DNA of 57,496 nucleotides from Stieleria sedimenti (lineage in GTDB: Bacteria; Planctomycetota; Planctomycetia; Pirellulales; Pirellulaceae), in the NCBI RefSeq assembly GCF_025060895.1, contig NZ_JANZKV010000112.1, positions 1 through 57,496 of the forward strand, given 5' to 3'. Position 1 is the first letter of the stretch. Every line of letters begins with the position of its first letter. The position numbers and the translations under genes are program-made. Under the pieces are notes generated by a model that was not told where the DNA came from, searched no databases, and was given only the letters and a program-made list of their open reading frames with translations. Below are positions 1 through 6,900 of the stretch, piece after piece.

Positions 1-124
1 GGCAGAACGATGATGTGGCAACTGGGGGGCACAGGTCTTATTAAGATCTATCGCTCCGCTCCGCTCCTTGTCTCCTTGTCTCCCCTCCCCCTCTCATCAT
101 TCTGCCCCGAATTATTCTGCCATC
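1..124. repeat. Partial copy of the GGCAGAATSATG hairpin repeat
   Basis: The segment at 96-124 (ATCATTCTGCCCCGAAT followed by TATTCTGCCAT) closely matches the right arm of the repeat at 3450-3570. The first bases of the window (GGCAGAACGATGATG) resemble its left arm. The element is cut by the window edge and lies directly upstream of the first gene. Its role is unknown; it could be a mobile hairpin or a transcript-end structure for an upstream gene. Confidence 0.5.
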
Positions 125-165
125 CCTTCTTCCGCGCCCTCGCCTGAACGAAAAGACGACTTAAC

Positions 166-564
166 ATGGCCATGAAACCACCGACAGATTCCCACCGACG
201 CTCTTTCGGCGTCGCCATCGCGGCGGCGTTGTTGATGCTAGCCTGGATCGCGTGGCGTGCGATCGCGTCGCCTTTTCTGTCTGGTGGACTGGCCGCGGCC
301 GCGTTGGTCGTTGCGATGGTGTATTATTTAATCCCGGCGTCTCAGCCGAAGCTGATCGCGTTCTTCCATGCGATCACGTATCCGATCCGCTGGACCGCCA
401 CCCTCGTCGTTCTGGCGATCGTCTATTATGGAGTGGTCACGCCGATTTCGATTTGGTTCCGCGTGAAGGGGAAGTCGATCCGCACGAACGCGTCCGATTC
501 CAAATCGAATTGGCGATCGATCGACTTGCCGTCCGACCCGCAATCCTATTTCCGAACCTTTTGA
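166..564 (+). CDS. SxtJ-like small membrane protein
   Basis: This 132-residue protein has three predicted membrane segments (about residues 15-33, 38-56 and 75-96). The C-terminal tail carries TPISIWFRVKGKSI and ends in the polar stretch DPQSYFRTF. That layout (TP-x-x-x-x-x-R before a tail ending in SY) is what I know from the SxtJ family, whose members sit beside carbamoyltransferases and a DUF5989 protein. The next gene is such a DUF5989 protein, 7 bases downstream, which supports the assignment. The biochemical role of SxtJ is not known. It starts at ATG 166; a second ATG two codons on is possible. A carbamoyltransferase would be expected upstream, outside the window. Confidence 0.6.
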   Translation: MAMKPPTDSHRRSFGVAIAAALLMLAWIAWRAIASPFLSGGLAAAALVVAMVYYLIPASQPKLIAFFHAITYPIRWTATLVVLAIVYYGVVTPISIWFRVKGKSIRTNASDSKSNWRSIDLPSDPQSYFRTF

Positions 565-571
565 TCCCGCG

Positions 572-799
572 ATGACGACACCCGACAAGCCCTCCAAAAA
601 ACCTGAAGACGAAGTCACCGAGTCCTTCGACTCGATGGCCGATGGGGCGGATCCCGGGATTTTCCGGGAGTTCGTTTGGTTCGTGAAGTACAACAAGAAA
701 TGGTGGCTGACGCCGATTCTGGTCGTGTTGTTGCTGCTCGTCGTGTTGGCCTTCGTCACCAACTCACCGGCCGCCCCTTTCATTTACACGCTATTTTGA
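572..799 (+). CDS. DUF5989 family small membrane protein
   Basis: A 75-residue protein with a charged N-terminal half, the motif REFVWFVKYNKKWW, one strong membrane segment (about residues 47-65) and a C-terminal end in APFIYTLF. This is the pattern of DUF5989, a small single-pass family found next to SxtJ-like genes and carbamoyltransferases. It follows the SxtJ-like gene by 7 bases, so the two are probably co-transcribed. Its last 9 bases overlap the 3' end of the convergent export gene on the other strand. The function is unknown. Confidence 0.7.
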   Translation: MTTPDKPSKKPEDEVTESFDSMADGADPGIFREFVWFVKYNKKWWLTPILVVLLLLVVLAFVTNSPAAPFIYTLF

Positions 800-2041
800 A
801 TCGGCGTCTTCGCCCAGGACGTCGCCGACGATCTCCTGCCATCGCTTGGCAATTTTCTTGTACTGGGCGTATTTGAGCTCAGCACTCTGGGCTTGCACCT
901 TCGCCTGTAACACTTGGGACTTCATATCGGATAATTCGGTGGAGGTCGTGGTGCCTGACGTATAAAGTTTTTCGGTGATGGCCAGTTTTCCTGTCGCTTT
1001 TTCAAGCAGGGATTGTTTTGAGCGAAGCTCGGTTTCCAACTGCTCCATCACGTCGGTGAGATAGTCCTTTTCGAGCTCGAGGCGAAATCGAACGGTCGCT
1101 TGTATCGATTCGTAAGCTGAGACGGCTCGACGAGCGTTGGCTCTCTCCTCAACCGAGACCCTCGCTGATTCGAGTATTTGCCTATACGGGTCGATCATCT
1201 GTTGATTGGATCGAAATTTTGTGACCAGCTCCCTTGCTTTGTCGAGCCGGCCGTAGGTGTCTTCGAATGACGCGACGCCAGCGGCGACGGGCGATGCAGA
1301 AGTGTTGCCAAGTGCGTTTGCAGCGATCGTATTCGGGGCCTCGTTTGTTCGACGAGACGCTTCCGCTTTTGGGATCAACGTCAACAGCGGACGTGCTTTC
1401 CCGGGGCGGAGGATGTCTGCGTCGAGATAGGTTTTTGCGATCTTTTCTTCCGCCGCCCGGACGGTCAGTCCGGCGATTTCGATCGGGTCGACCAGCGGCA
1501 TCGCGATCGCGCCGTCCGATCCGACGGCCAATGGAAATCCGGTGACCAGACGGCCCGAATCGAGCAACGTGACTTTTGGTGGACTCGGGCCCTGTTTGGC
1601 AGACTCAAACGGCAGGACGCCCGGCAGATACACCGCGACGATGTCACCGATGCCGATGACGTCAAAAAGCTGATCTTCGGGTGCAGCGTTCGCTTTCCAA
1701 TCCGCCGCTTGGCCCGAGAGTAAGTCTTCGACTTTGCGATCGATAATTCGGTCCTTGATCACTTCGCGACTTTCGAGCGTCTCTTCCGCCCGGCGCAGCT
1801 TTTTTCGCATCTCCTGAATCTGGTTCCGCTGCGCCGTCTGTCGAGCCTCGAAACTCTGTTGGATCAGAGACTTGACCTTTGACTTCAACTCCGACTTGGC
1901 GTCCGAGTCATTTTCCAAACTTCTGTATTCAGCCGCGAGAGTCTCCGCGTTTTGAATGAGTTTGAGATGGTCTTCGTCGGCCACGGCATGGAACGAGCCG
2001 CCAATGAGGAAACATGAAAAGACTGTCACTACGTATCGCAT
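791..2041 (-). CDS. Polysaccharide-export (Wza-like) domain protein with TolC-like coiled coil
   Basis: A 416-residue protein with a signal peptide (cleavage near HAVA-DE, residue 21). Residues about 25-115 are a charged coiled coil. Residues about 128-215 form a polysaccharide biosynthesis/export domain: the start fits a domain opening of the type IGIGDIVAVYLPG, and VGSDGAIAMPLV followed by AGLTVRAAEEKI fits its second half. Residues about 265-405 are a second long coiled coil that includes EKLYTSGTTTSTELSDM, which resembles the hairpin of TolC/HlyD-type proteins. I infer a periplasmic or outer-membrane component of polymer export. No polymerase or tyrosine kinase gene is adjacent. The gene starts 49 bases after the truncated kinase gene on the same strand. 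Confidence 0.6.
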   Translation of the reverse strand: MRYVVTVFSCFLIGGSFHAVADEDHLKLIQNAETLAAEYRSLENDSDAKSELKSKVKSLIQQSFEARQTAQRNQIQEMRKKLRRAEETLESREVIKDRIIDRKVEDLLSGQAADWKANAAPEDQLFDVIGIGDIVAVYLPGVLPFESAKQGPSPPKVTLLDSGRLVTGFPLAVGSDGAIAMPLVDPIEIAGLTVRAAEEKIAKTYLDADILRPGKARPLLTLIPKAEASRRTNEAPNTIAANALGNTSASPVAAGVASFEDTYGRLDKARELVTKFRSNQQMIDPYRQILESARVSVEERANARRAVSAYESIQATVRFRLELEKDYLTDVMEQLETELRSKQSLLEKATGKLAITEKLYTSGTTTSTELSDMKSQVLQAKVQAQSAELKYAQYKKIAKRWQEIVGDVLGEDADSK

Positions 2042-2090
2042 CGAGATTCTCCAGATGGATCGGTCGTTCGGAGTCAGGGGGCCAGTTCGT

Positions 2091-2717
2091 CTAACTGTCG
2101 GTCGACATCGGCCAAGACCGTTCGATGCGGTTGGCGAGCGACTCGCCGCGCACGTAGGGCATCACCAGATACGGCAGACCGTCCACTTCGCTGACGCCAT
2201 AAATTTCGATCACGTTCTCGTGAACGATCGACGCCGCCGCGCGAGCTTCACGCGCAAACCGCTTTCGCGAGATCGGTGAAGCGGCCAAGGTGGGACGCAA
2301 TAATTTGATCGCGACGAAACGGTTGAGCGCCGCGTCAAACGCCTTGAGCACGACCGCCGTCGCACCTGCCCCGACAATTCCGATCACTTCATAGACGCCC
2401 AGCCGTCCGATCTTGCTCGGGTCATCCGTCGGAGAGAGCAGGTTTTGAATCTGTTGGTGTTCGACGAACCAAAGCTCGTCCGGCGAGGCAGCCGTTTGTT
2501 CCGCATCAATCGCGATGCCAATGTCCGTTGACGAATCGGACAAACACCGCGACAACGCTCCCCACCAATTCGGATCGGCCGCCATGGACTGCAAGTTGTC
2601 TTGGCACGATTGACATTCGTTCAAATGCGATTCAATTTCGTCTGATTGCGTTCTGGACAGCTCTTCCCGGAGGTATTGCAGGAGCGTTTCGGATTCGGGG
2701 TGCAGTTCATGCTTCAT
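2091..2717 (-). CDS. Zinc-finger anti-sigma-like protein with truncated Ser/Thr kinase domain
   Basis: The ATG at 2717 is preceded by GGGAGGT and overlaps the 3' end of the sigma factor gene by 11 bases, so the pair is translationally coupled. The product has 208 residues. Residues 31-38 hold H-x3-C-x2-C, the zinc-binding motif of anti-sigma zinc-finger domains. From about residue 109 a Hanks-type kinase begins: glycine loop GIVGAGATAVV, VAIK lysine K138, helix C glutamate near E157, hinge YLVMPYVRGESL. The frame then ends at SWPMSTDS, so the HRD catalytic loop and the DFG motif are missing. Full kinases of this planctomycete type continue for hundreds of residues. It is either a remnant left by a deletion or a zinc-finger protein with a retained N-lobe; the next gene starts 49 bases on. 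Confidence 0.6.
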   Translation of the reverse strand: MKHELHPESETLLQYLREELSRTQSDEIESHLNECQSCQDNLQSMAADPNWWGALSRCLSDSSTDIGIAIDAEQTAASPDELWFVEHQQIQNLLSPTDDPSKIGRLGVYEVIGIVGAGATAVVLKAFDAALNRFVAIKLLRPTLAASPISRKRFAREARAAASIVHENVIEIYGVSEVDGLPYLVMPYVRGESLANRIERSWPMSTDS

Positions 2718-3399
2718 CAGGCATACCTCCCGTTGAATGTTCCTGCTGGTCGAACATCGGATCTTGGTCGAACAGACAAACTTCCTCACGCAGTCGTCGC
2801 ATGATCCGCGAGCGGCTGGTGTAGATCGCGCCGACGGACCGTCCGAGTTGTTCGGCGACCGATTCGACGCTCTGTTGTTCGACCGACGTTTTCCAAAATG
2901 CCGACCAAGAGGACTCGGCGAATTCCCCGCGGATTCGACGCGCCGCCCAGCGGAAGATTTCGTCACGGCTTGCGCGACGCACGACCTGATCAAACGATGC
3001 CTGATCTTCGGCATCGGCCAATTGTGCGAGTTGATCGTGGACTTCCGTCAATCCACTGCCCTGCTTACGTGGTCGCCGCCGATGATGGTCAACGATCGCC
3101 GAACGGATGACCTGCCCCAGCCAGGTGCGAAACTTGGCCTGCTGGGGATCTTGCTCGAACCCGTCGATGCCTTTGCTGACACGAATCAAGACATCCTGGA
3201 CAACGTCCGAGGCATCCGCTTCTTGCAAACCATATCGGATTGCGACACGACGGATCACGCCACGATAGACCTGGACAAATTGCCGCCATGCGTCGCGGTC
3301 GCGATGGTCGCGCAGCCGAATCAGGATACTCGGTCGTGTTTCGGGAACGGACAAAATCAACTCGACTGCTGGCGGGTATTGCGGAGCGGCAGAATACAC
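2707..3399 (-). CDS. ECF-type RNA polymerase sigma factor
   Basis: A 230-residue sigma-70 family protein without regions 1 and 3. Region 2 spans about residues 35-110 (DASDVVQDVLIRVSKGI and FRTWLGQVIRSAIVDHHRR). Region 4 spans about 165-215, with helix-turn-helix SVESVAEQLGRSVGAIYTSR. It matches the planctomycete ECF sigma factors encoded next to Ser/Thr kinases. The downstream gene supplies a zinc-finger domain and a partial kinase, the usual partner for this group. The start is a GTG with no clear Shine-Dalgarno sequence, so the N-terminus is uncertain. Which genes it transcribes cannot be read from the window. Confidence 0.85.
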   Translation of the reverse strand: MYSAAPQYPPAVELILSVPETRPSILIRLRDHRDRDAWRQFVQVYRGVIRRVAIRYGLQEADASDVVQDVLIRVSKGIDGFEQDPQQAKFRTWLGQVIRSAIVDHHRRRPRKQGSGLTEVHDQLAQLADAEDQASFDQVVRRASRDEIFRWAARRIRGEFAESSWSAFWKTSVEQQSVESVAEQLGRSVGAIYTSRSRIMRRLREEVCLFDQDPMFDQQEHSTGGMPDEA

Positions 3400-3449
3400 G
3401 CAAGGAGTTGGGGAATCTGTCAGCAGACTTGGAGATTTTAAGACAAAAA

Positions 3450-3570
3450 GGCAGAATCATGCGGGGCAGAATGATGGAGGACAGGATGATGGGGGCAAAA
3501 CGATGGCGAATCAATTCGCCATACCGGGGATCGACTGCCTCTCCATGATTCTGCCCCGAATCATTCTGCC
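3450..3570. repeat. GGCAGAATSATG inverted repeat (121 bp)
   Basis: The left arm GGCAGAATCATGCGGGGCAG and the right arm (rightmost part CTGCCCCGAATCATTCTGCC) are near-complementary. The centre contains a second hairpin at 3503-3522, ATGGCGAAT-C-AATTCGCCAT. The whole region between the sigma factor start and the end of mlaD is otherwise without a gene. A related copy is cut by the start of the window (1-124). Confidence 0.75.
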
Positions 3571-3621
3571 ATCACTCCGAGCGGTCGGCCAGGACGCGCG
3601 TTGGCATGACGAACTTGATTG

Positions 3622-4872
3622 CTATTTCAATCCCAGTCCGCTGCCGCGTTTGTCGAGTGCTCCCTTGACGCCCAACTGGCGTGGGTCGCGGGCGATTTTG
3701 TCGCTGAAGATCCGAACGTCGTCCAGGATCGGGCGGATCTTGGCGGTGGCCAATTCGACGTTTTCGATCGTGCGGCGGACTTGCCAATAGATGTCATCAT
3801 CTTCCAACAACCGGCGGACGGTTCCGTTGCTATTGTTCAACGCCACGCCAAACGTTTCGACTTGGCGTAGCGTGCGGTCGAGGTTCTTCAGGTTGATCAG
3901 CACCTGATCCACCAGTTCGTCGCTGTTGGCCGCGATCGGTTTGGTGATCGTTTCGACATTCACGATCGCCCGTTCGGCGGATTCGATGGTGTTGCGGACG
4001 GTGTCGATGGTTTGGTCGACGTTCTGCACCGTTTTCTCCGCCGCGACGCCGACGTTTTCGAACCGCTGTCCGACGCGTTCAAAACTTTCAAAGGTCCTTT
4101 GGGTCGACTGCAGCGTGGTTTGGGCTTCGGTCAGCACGAGCGGAAGTTCGCGGAGGGCTTCGGCCAGACTGTCTCTCAGTTCGGGGTTGCCGATCACGTT
4201 GCGAATGTCGCGCATCGCACCTTGGAATTCGATCAACGCGTTGCGGGCGTCTTGTGCGACGTTGCCCACTTGCCCCTCGGCGTTTTGGACCACACCGTCG
4301 GCATTCTGGACCAGTTGATTGACGTTGTCACCGACCGATTGCAACGACCCGCTGGCCGACTGGACCGCCTCCAGCGTTTCACGGACTTCGTCTTCCAGAT
4401 TGAACACCAGACTGAAGGGGTCGGAGGCGGGTGTTCCGTAAGAGATTAACTGATCGTGGGTGTACGTTTCGCTGCGAATCGTCTGCAATCGTTCTTTGTG
4501 GATTTCCAGCAATTCGTCTTCGGTTCCTTTGACGAACTCCAGTTTCGCGTCCCCGGTGATGATCGATTTCGTTTTGATTTTGGGAAGGTATTCGTGGGTC
4601 AAGTTGTTTTGGTATTTGGGGTCGATGCCGATGGTCAGCAAGACATCGTTCTCTCGCAGTTCTTTGTCGATGACGCGTCCGATTTCAACGCCACGCAGCA
4701 GCACCGGCGAGTTAGAGTTGATACCCTCGGCGGTTGGAAACTGAACCAGCAGTCGGACTTCACCGGTCAACACGCGTGGCACGGCGCCGAACAAGAACGT
4801 CAGGATGATTCCGATTCCGATGGCGGCAATGACCAGCACGCCGACGCCGAATTTCAGTCTGTTATCGTCCAT
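3622..4872 (-). CDS. mlaD: MlaD-like MCE domain lipid-transport protein
   Basis: A 416-residue protein anchored by one N-terminal membrane helix (about residues 6-27). An MCE domain follows (about 34-115), with PVLLRGVEIGRVIDKEL and SIITGDAKLEFVKG as its recognisable parts. The remainder is a long helical region rich in Gln, Asn and Val with repeated NVxxAxxxTVxxVD-type segments (about 170-390). That layout fits MCE subunits that form a periplasmic tunnel for phospholipids, longer than E. coli MlaD (about 180 residues) and closer to the long MCE proteins of other phyla. The ATG at 4872 lies 2 bases after the mlaF stop. It is the last gene of the mlaE-mlaF-mlaD operon. Confidence 0.85.
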   Translation of the reverse strand: MDDNRLKFGVGVLVIAAIGIGIILTFLFGAVPRVLTGEVRLLVQFPTAEGINSNSPVLLRGVEIGRVIDKELRENDVLLTIGIDPKYQNNLTHEYLPKIKTKSIITGDAKLEFVKGTEDELLEIHKERLQTIRSETYTHDQLISYGTPASDPFSLVFNLEDEVRETLEAVQSASGSLQSVGDNVNQLVQNADGVVQNAEGQVGNVAQDARNALIEFQGAMRDIRNVIGNPELRDSLAEALRELPLVLTEAQTTLQSTQRTFESFERVGQRFENVGVAAEKTVQNVDQTIDTVRNTIESAERAIVNVETITKPIAANSDELVDQVLINLKNLDRTLRQVETFGVALNNSNGTVRRLLEDDDIYWQVRRTIENVELATAKIRPILDDVRIFSDKIARDPRQLGVKGALDKRGSGLGLK

Positions 4873-4874
4873 GA

Positions 4875-5678
4875 TTAACCCGTTATCTCCATCAGACGCT
4901 GGCCGGCTTCGCCGCGAACGAATTGACGCACCCGATCGTCTTCGCATTGATCCAGCCCGGCGGGCGGACCATCGTAGAGCACCTGTGGTTCATCCTTGGC
5001 CAGTCTTGCCCGCGGGTAAAACATCAACACGCGGTCGGCGACCTTTTGGGCCGTTCGCATGTCATGCGTGACGATCACGCTGGTCACCGGATAGCGTTTT
5101 CGGACGTCCAGCATCAGTTCATTGATCACGTCGCTCATGATCGGATCCAGTCCCGTCGTCGGTTCGTCGTAGACCACCAATTCGGGCTGTAAAATAATCG
5201 CGCGGGCAATGCCAACTCGCTTGCGCATGCCGCCACTCAATTCGCTCGGACGTTTCGAAATCACCGTGGGTGGCAATCCGACTTCTTGAAGATGTTTCAA
5301 GACACGTTCGTGAATCTCGTCCTCATCGGCGGTGGTCGACTGCCGCATCGGAAACGCGACGTTGTCAAAGATCGTCATGCTGTCGAACAAAGCCGCGTTT
5401 TGAAACACGAAACCGAATCGTCGCCGGACGTCGCTGAGTGCCGCCGGTGACAGTGTCGAAAGTTCTTGCCCGTCAAACCGAATCGTGCCCCGAGTCGGCG
5501 GGATCAGCCCGACGATCGTTTTCATGAACACGGTTTTGCCGCAACCGCTTTCGCCGATAATCGCGACGGTTTCCCCGGCTTCGATCGAAACACTGATGTC
5601 TTTCAAGATCTTTTGGCCGTGAAAATCGACATGCAACTGCTGCACGTCGATCAGATGTTCCACCGCAGAATCACTCAT
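4875..5678 (-). CDS. mlaF: MlaF-like ABC transporter ATP-binding protein
   Basis: A 267-residue ATPase with Walker A GESGCGKT, Q-loop region FGFVFQNAALFDSMT, signature LSGGMRKRVGIARAI and Walker B ELVVYDEPTTGLDP followed by the switch histidine VIVTHD. The PTTGLDP form and the tight link to an MlaE permease point to a phospholipid-transport ATPase. The start chosen is ATG 5678, which overlaps the mlaE stop as ATGA. A longer upstream frame exists but lies inside mlaE. The ATPase would sit on the cytoplasmic face and energise lipid movement through MlaE and the MCE protein. Confidence 0.9.
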   Translation of the reverse strand: MSDSAVEHLIDVQQLHVDFHGQKILKDISVSIEAGETVAIIGESGCGKTVFMKTIVGLIPPTRGTIRFDGQELSTLSPAALSDVRRRFGFVFQNAALFDSMTIFDNVAFPMRQSTTADEDEIHERVLKHLQEVGLPPTVISKRPSELSGGMRKRVGIARAIILQPELVVYDEPTTGLDPIMSDVINELMLDVRKRYPVTSVIVTHDMRTAQKVADRVLMFYPRARLAKDEPQVLYDGPPAGLDQCEDDRVRQFVRGEAGQRLMEITG

Positions 5679-6565
5679 AAGATGTTCGCTCCCGCGGGGT
5701 ACATGGCGAAATAGATTTTGTCCAAGATGATGTTCAAGAACAGATCGATGGCCAAGATCATCACGAAGGAATACACGAATGCTTGCGTCGCCGCTTTGCC
5801 GACGCCTTCTGCGCCCGGTTTGCAATGAAATCCCTGGTAGCAACTGATCACAGCGATCATCCCGCCGAAGAAGACGCTCTTAAAAACTCCGCTGAACAAA
5901 TCGAATCCGACCACGCCGTCACGCGAGTGCGTCAGATAGGCCGCATGATCGATTTCCAACACCATGACGCTGTAAAAGTAGCCGCCGACGATGCCCATGA
6001 AATCGGCCATGATCGTGAGCGCGGGAATCAAAAAGATGCAGGCCAAAAACCGAGGCACCACCAAGTAGTGAACCGGATCGGCACCCATCGTCGTCAACGC
6101 GTCGATTTGTTCGGTCACACGCATGGTTCCCAACACCGCCGCCATCGCGCTGCCGACCCGGCCGGCCAACATCGTCGCCGCCAACACCGGACCAAGTTCC
6201 CGGACCAGCGAGGTGTTGATCACCACACCCAAATGGCTTTCCAGCCCGATCGCGTGAAACTGGTAATAGCTTTGAACGGCCAGCACCATCCCGATGAACG
6301 TCCCCGTCAAGGCCACCACCGGCAGACTGAGCACGCCGATTTGATAGAAGTTGATCAACAGCGTTCCGCGCTGTGGCAACCGCGTAAAAATCCATACCAG
6401 CATCTGCCAAGCGAACATCGCGATATCGCCGACCGTCGCAATGCCATCGACCACCGCCGCTCCCCACTGAACCACCCAGGCGTAAAGCATGTCCCGAATC
6501 GTGGCGGACCCGTTCTCGGGCCGTCCTGACGCTGGATCGTTTTGTGTGGAAACCGAAAGCGACAT
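5675..6565 (-). CDS. mlaE: MlaE-like ABC transporter permease
   Basis: A 296-residue membrane protein with about five to six hydrophobic helices. The conserved MlaE core is clear: [37 protein letters not shown], and the EQIDAL-x-TMGADP loop that contacts the ATPase. It is somewhat longer than E. coli MlaE (260) because of an N-terminal extension of about 30 residues. The ATG at 6565 was chosen; one codon upstream is a TTG. It is the first gene of a three-gene operon. The outer-membrane lipid-asymmetry role is established for proteobacteria; for a planctomycete it is inference. Confidence 0.9.
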   Translation of the reverse strand: MSLSVSTQNDPASGRPENGSATIRDMLYAWVVQWGAAVVDGIATVGDIAMFAWQMLVWIFTRLPQRGTLLINFYQIGVLSLPVVALTGTFIGMVLAVQSYYQFHAIGLESHLGVVINTSLVRELGPVLAATMLAGRVGSAMAAVLGTMRVTEQIDALTTMGADPVHYLVVPRFLACIFLIPALTIMADFMGIVGGYFYSVMVLEIDHAAYLTHSRDGVVGFDLFSGVFKSVFFGGMIAVISCYQGFHCKPGAEGVGKAATQAFVYSFVMILAIDLFLNIILDKIYFAMYPAGANIL

Positions 6566-6680
6566 CAACTGGGCGGCGAGAGTTTGGGGAGGCGGAGCGT
6601 CGAAGCGAAGCTACACAAACAAGTTTATCGGTAAGGCTGGCTTTGCGGATGAGTGAAAATGTGCGGGCGGGTGGCGGCAG

Positions 6681-6779
6681 TCGGGCGGCGAGCCGCCCGA
6701 GGGGAATTCAGGCTGGGATAGGACGGATGGGACCGATAGGACCCATAAGTCGTCTTTGTCCTATTGGTCCCATTTGTCC
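6681..6779. repeat. Two adjacent hairpin repeats upstream of ileS
   Basis: TCGGGCGGCG-AGCCGCCCGA at 6681-6700 is a near-perfect palindrome. At 6721-6742 and 6758-6779 a second inverted repeat has arms built from GGACGGATGGGACCGATAGG and its near-complement, with a 15-base loop. Both fill the 335-base divergent gap between mlaE and ileS, which shows no other gene. They could act in the ileS leader, but the second resembles GGACCGATAGG repeats I know from planctomycete intergenic DNA. Confidence 0.65.
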
Positions 6780-6900
6780 GGCGGTCCGCTTGGGACAAAA
6801 CCGATCCGCGTTCCCCCCCATTACTCCGCCTACGTCAAACGCCGAAATCCCATTACAATCCCGCTTCGCATTCGCTCCGAAAAACCCGTTTCAGCTTCCC

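Noticed and set aside
166-799. Toxin (saxitoxin) gene cluster
   Set aside because: The family name comes from cyanobacterial clusters, but SxtJ-like genes are widespread and no other sxt gene is seen here.
6566-6900. T-box riboswitch for ileS
   Set aside because: No specifier loop or T-box sequence was seen; the stems look like dispersed repeats. T-boxes are also mainly a feature of Gram-positive bacteria.
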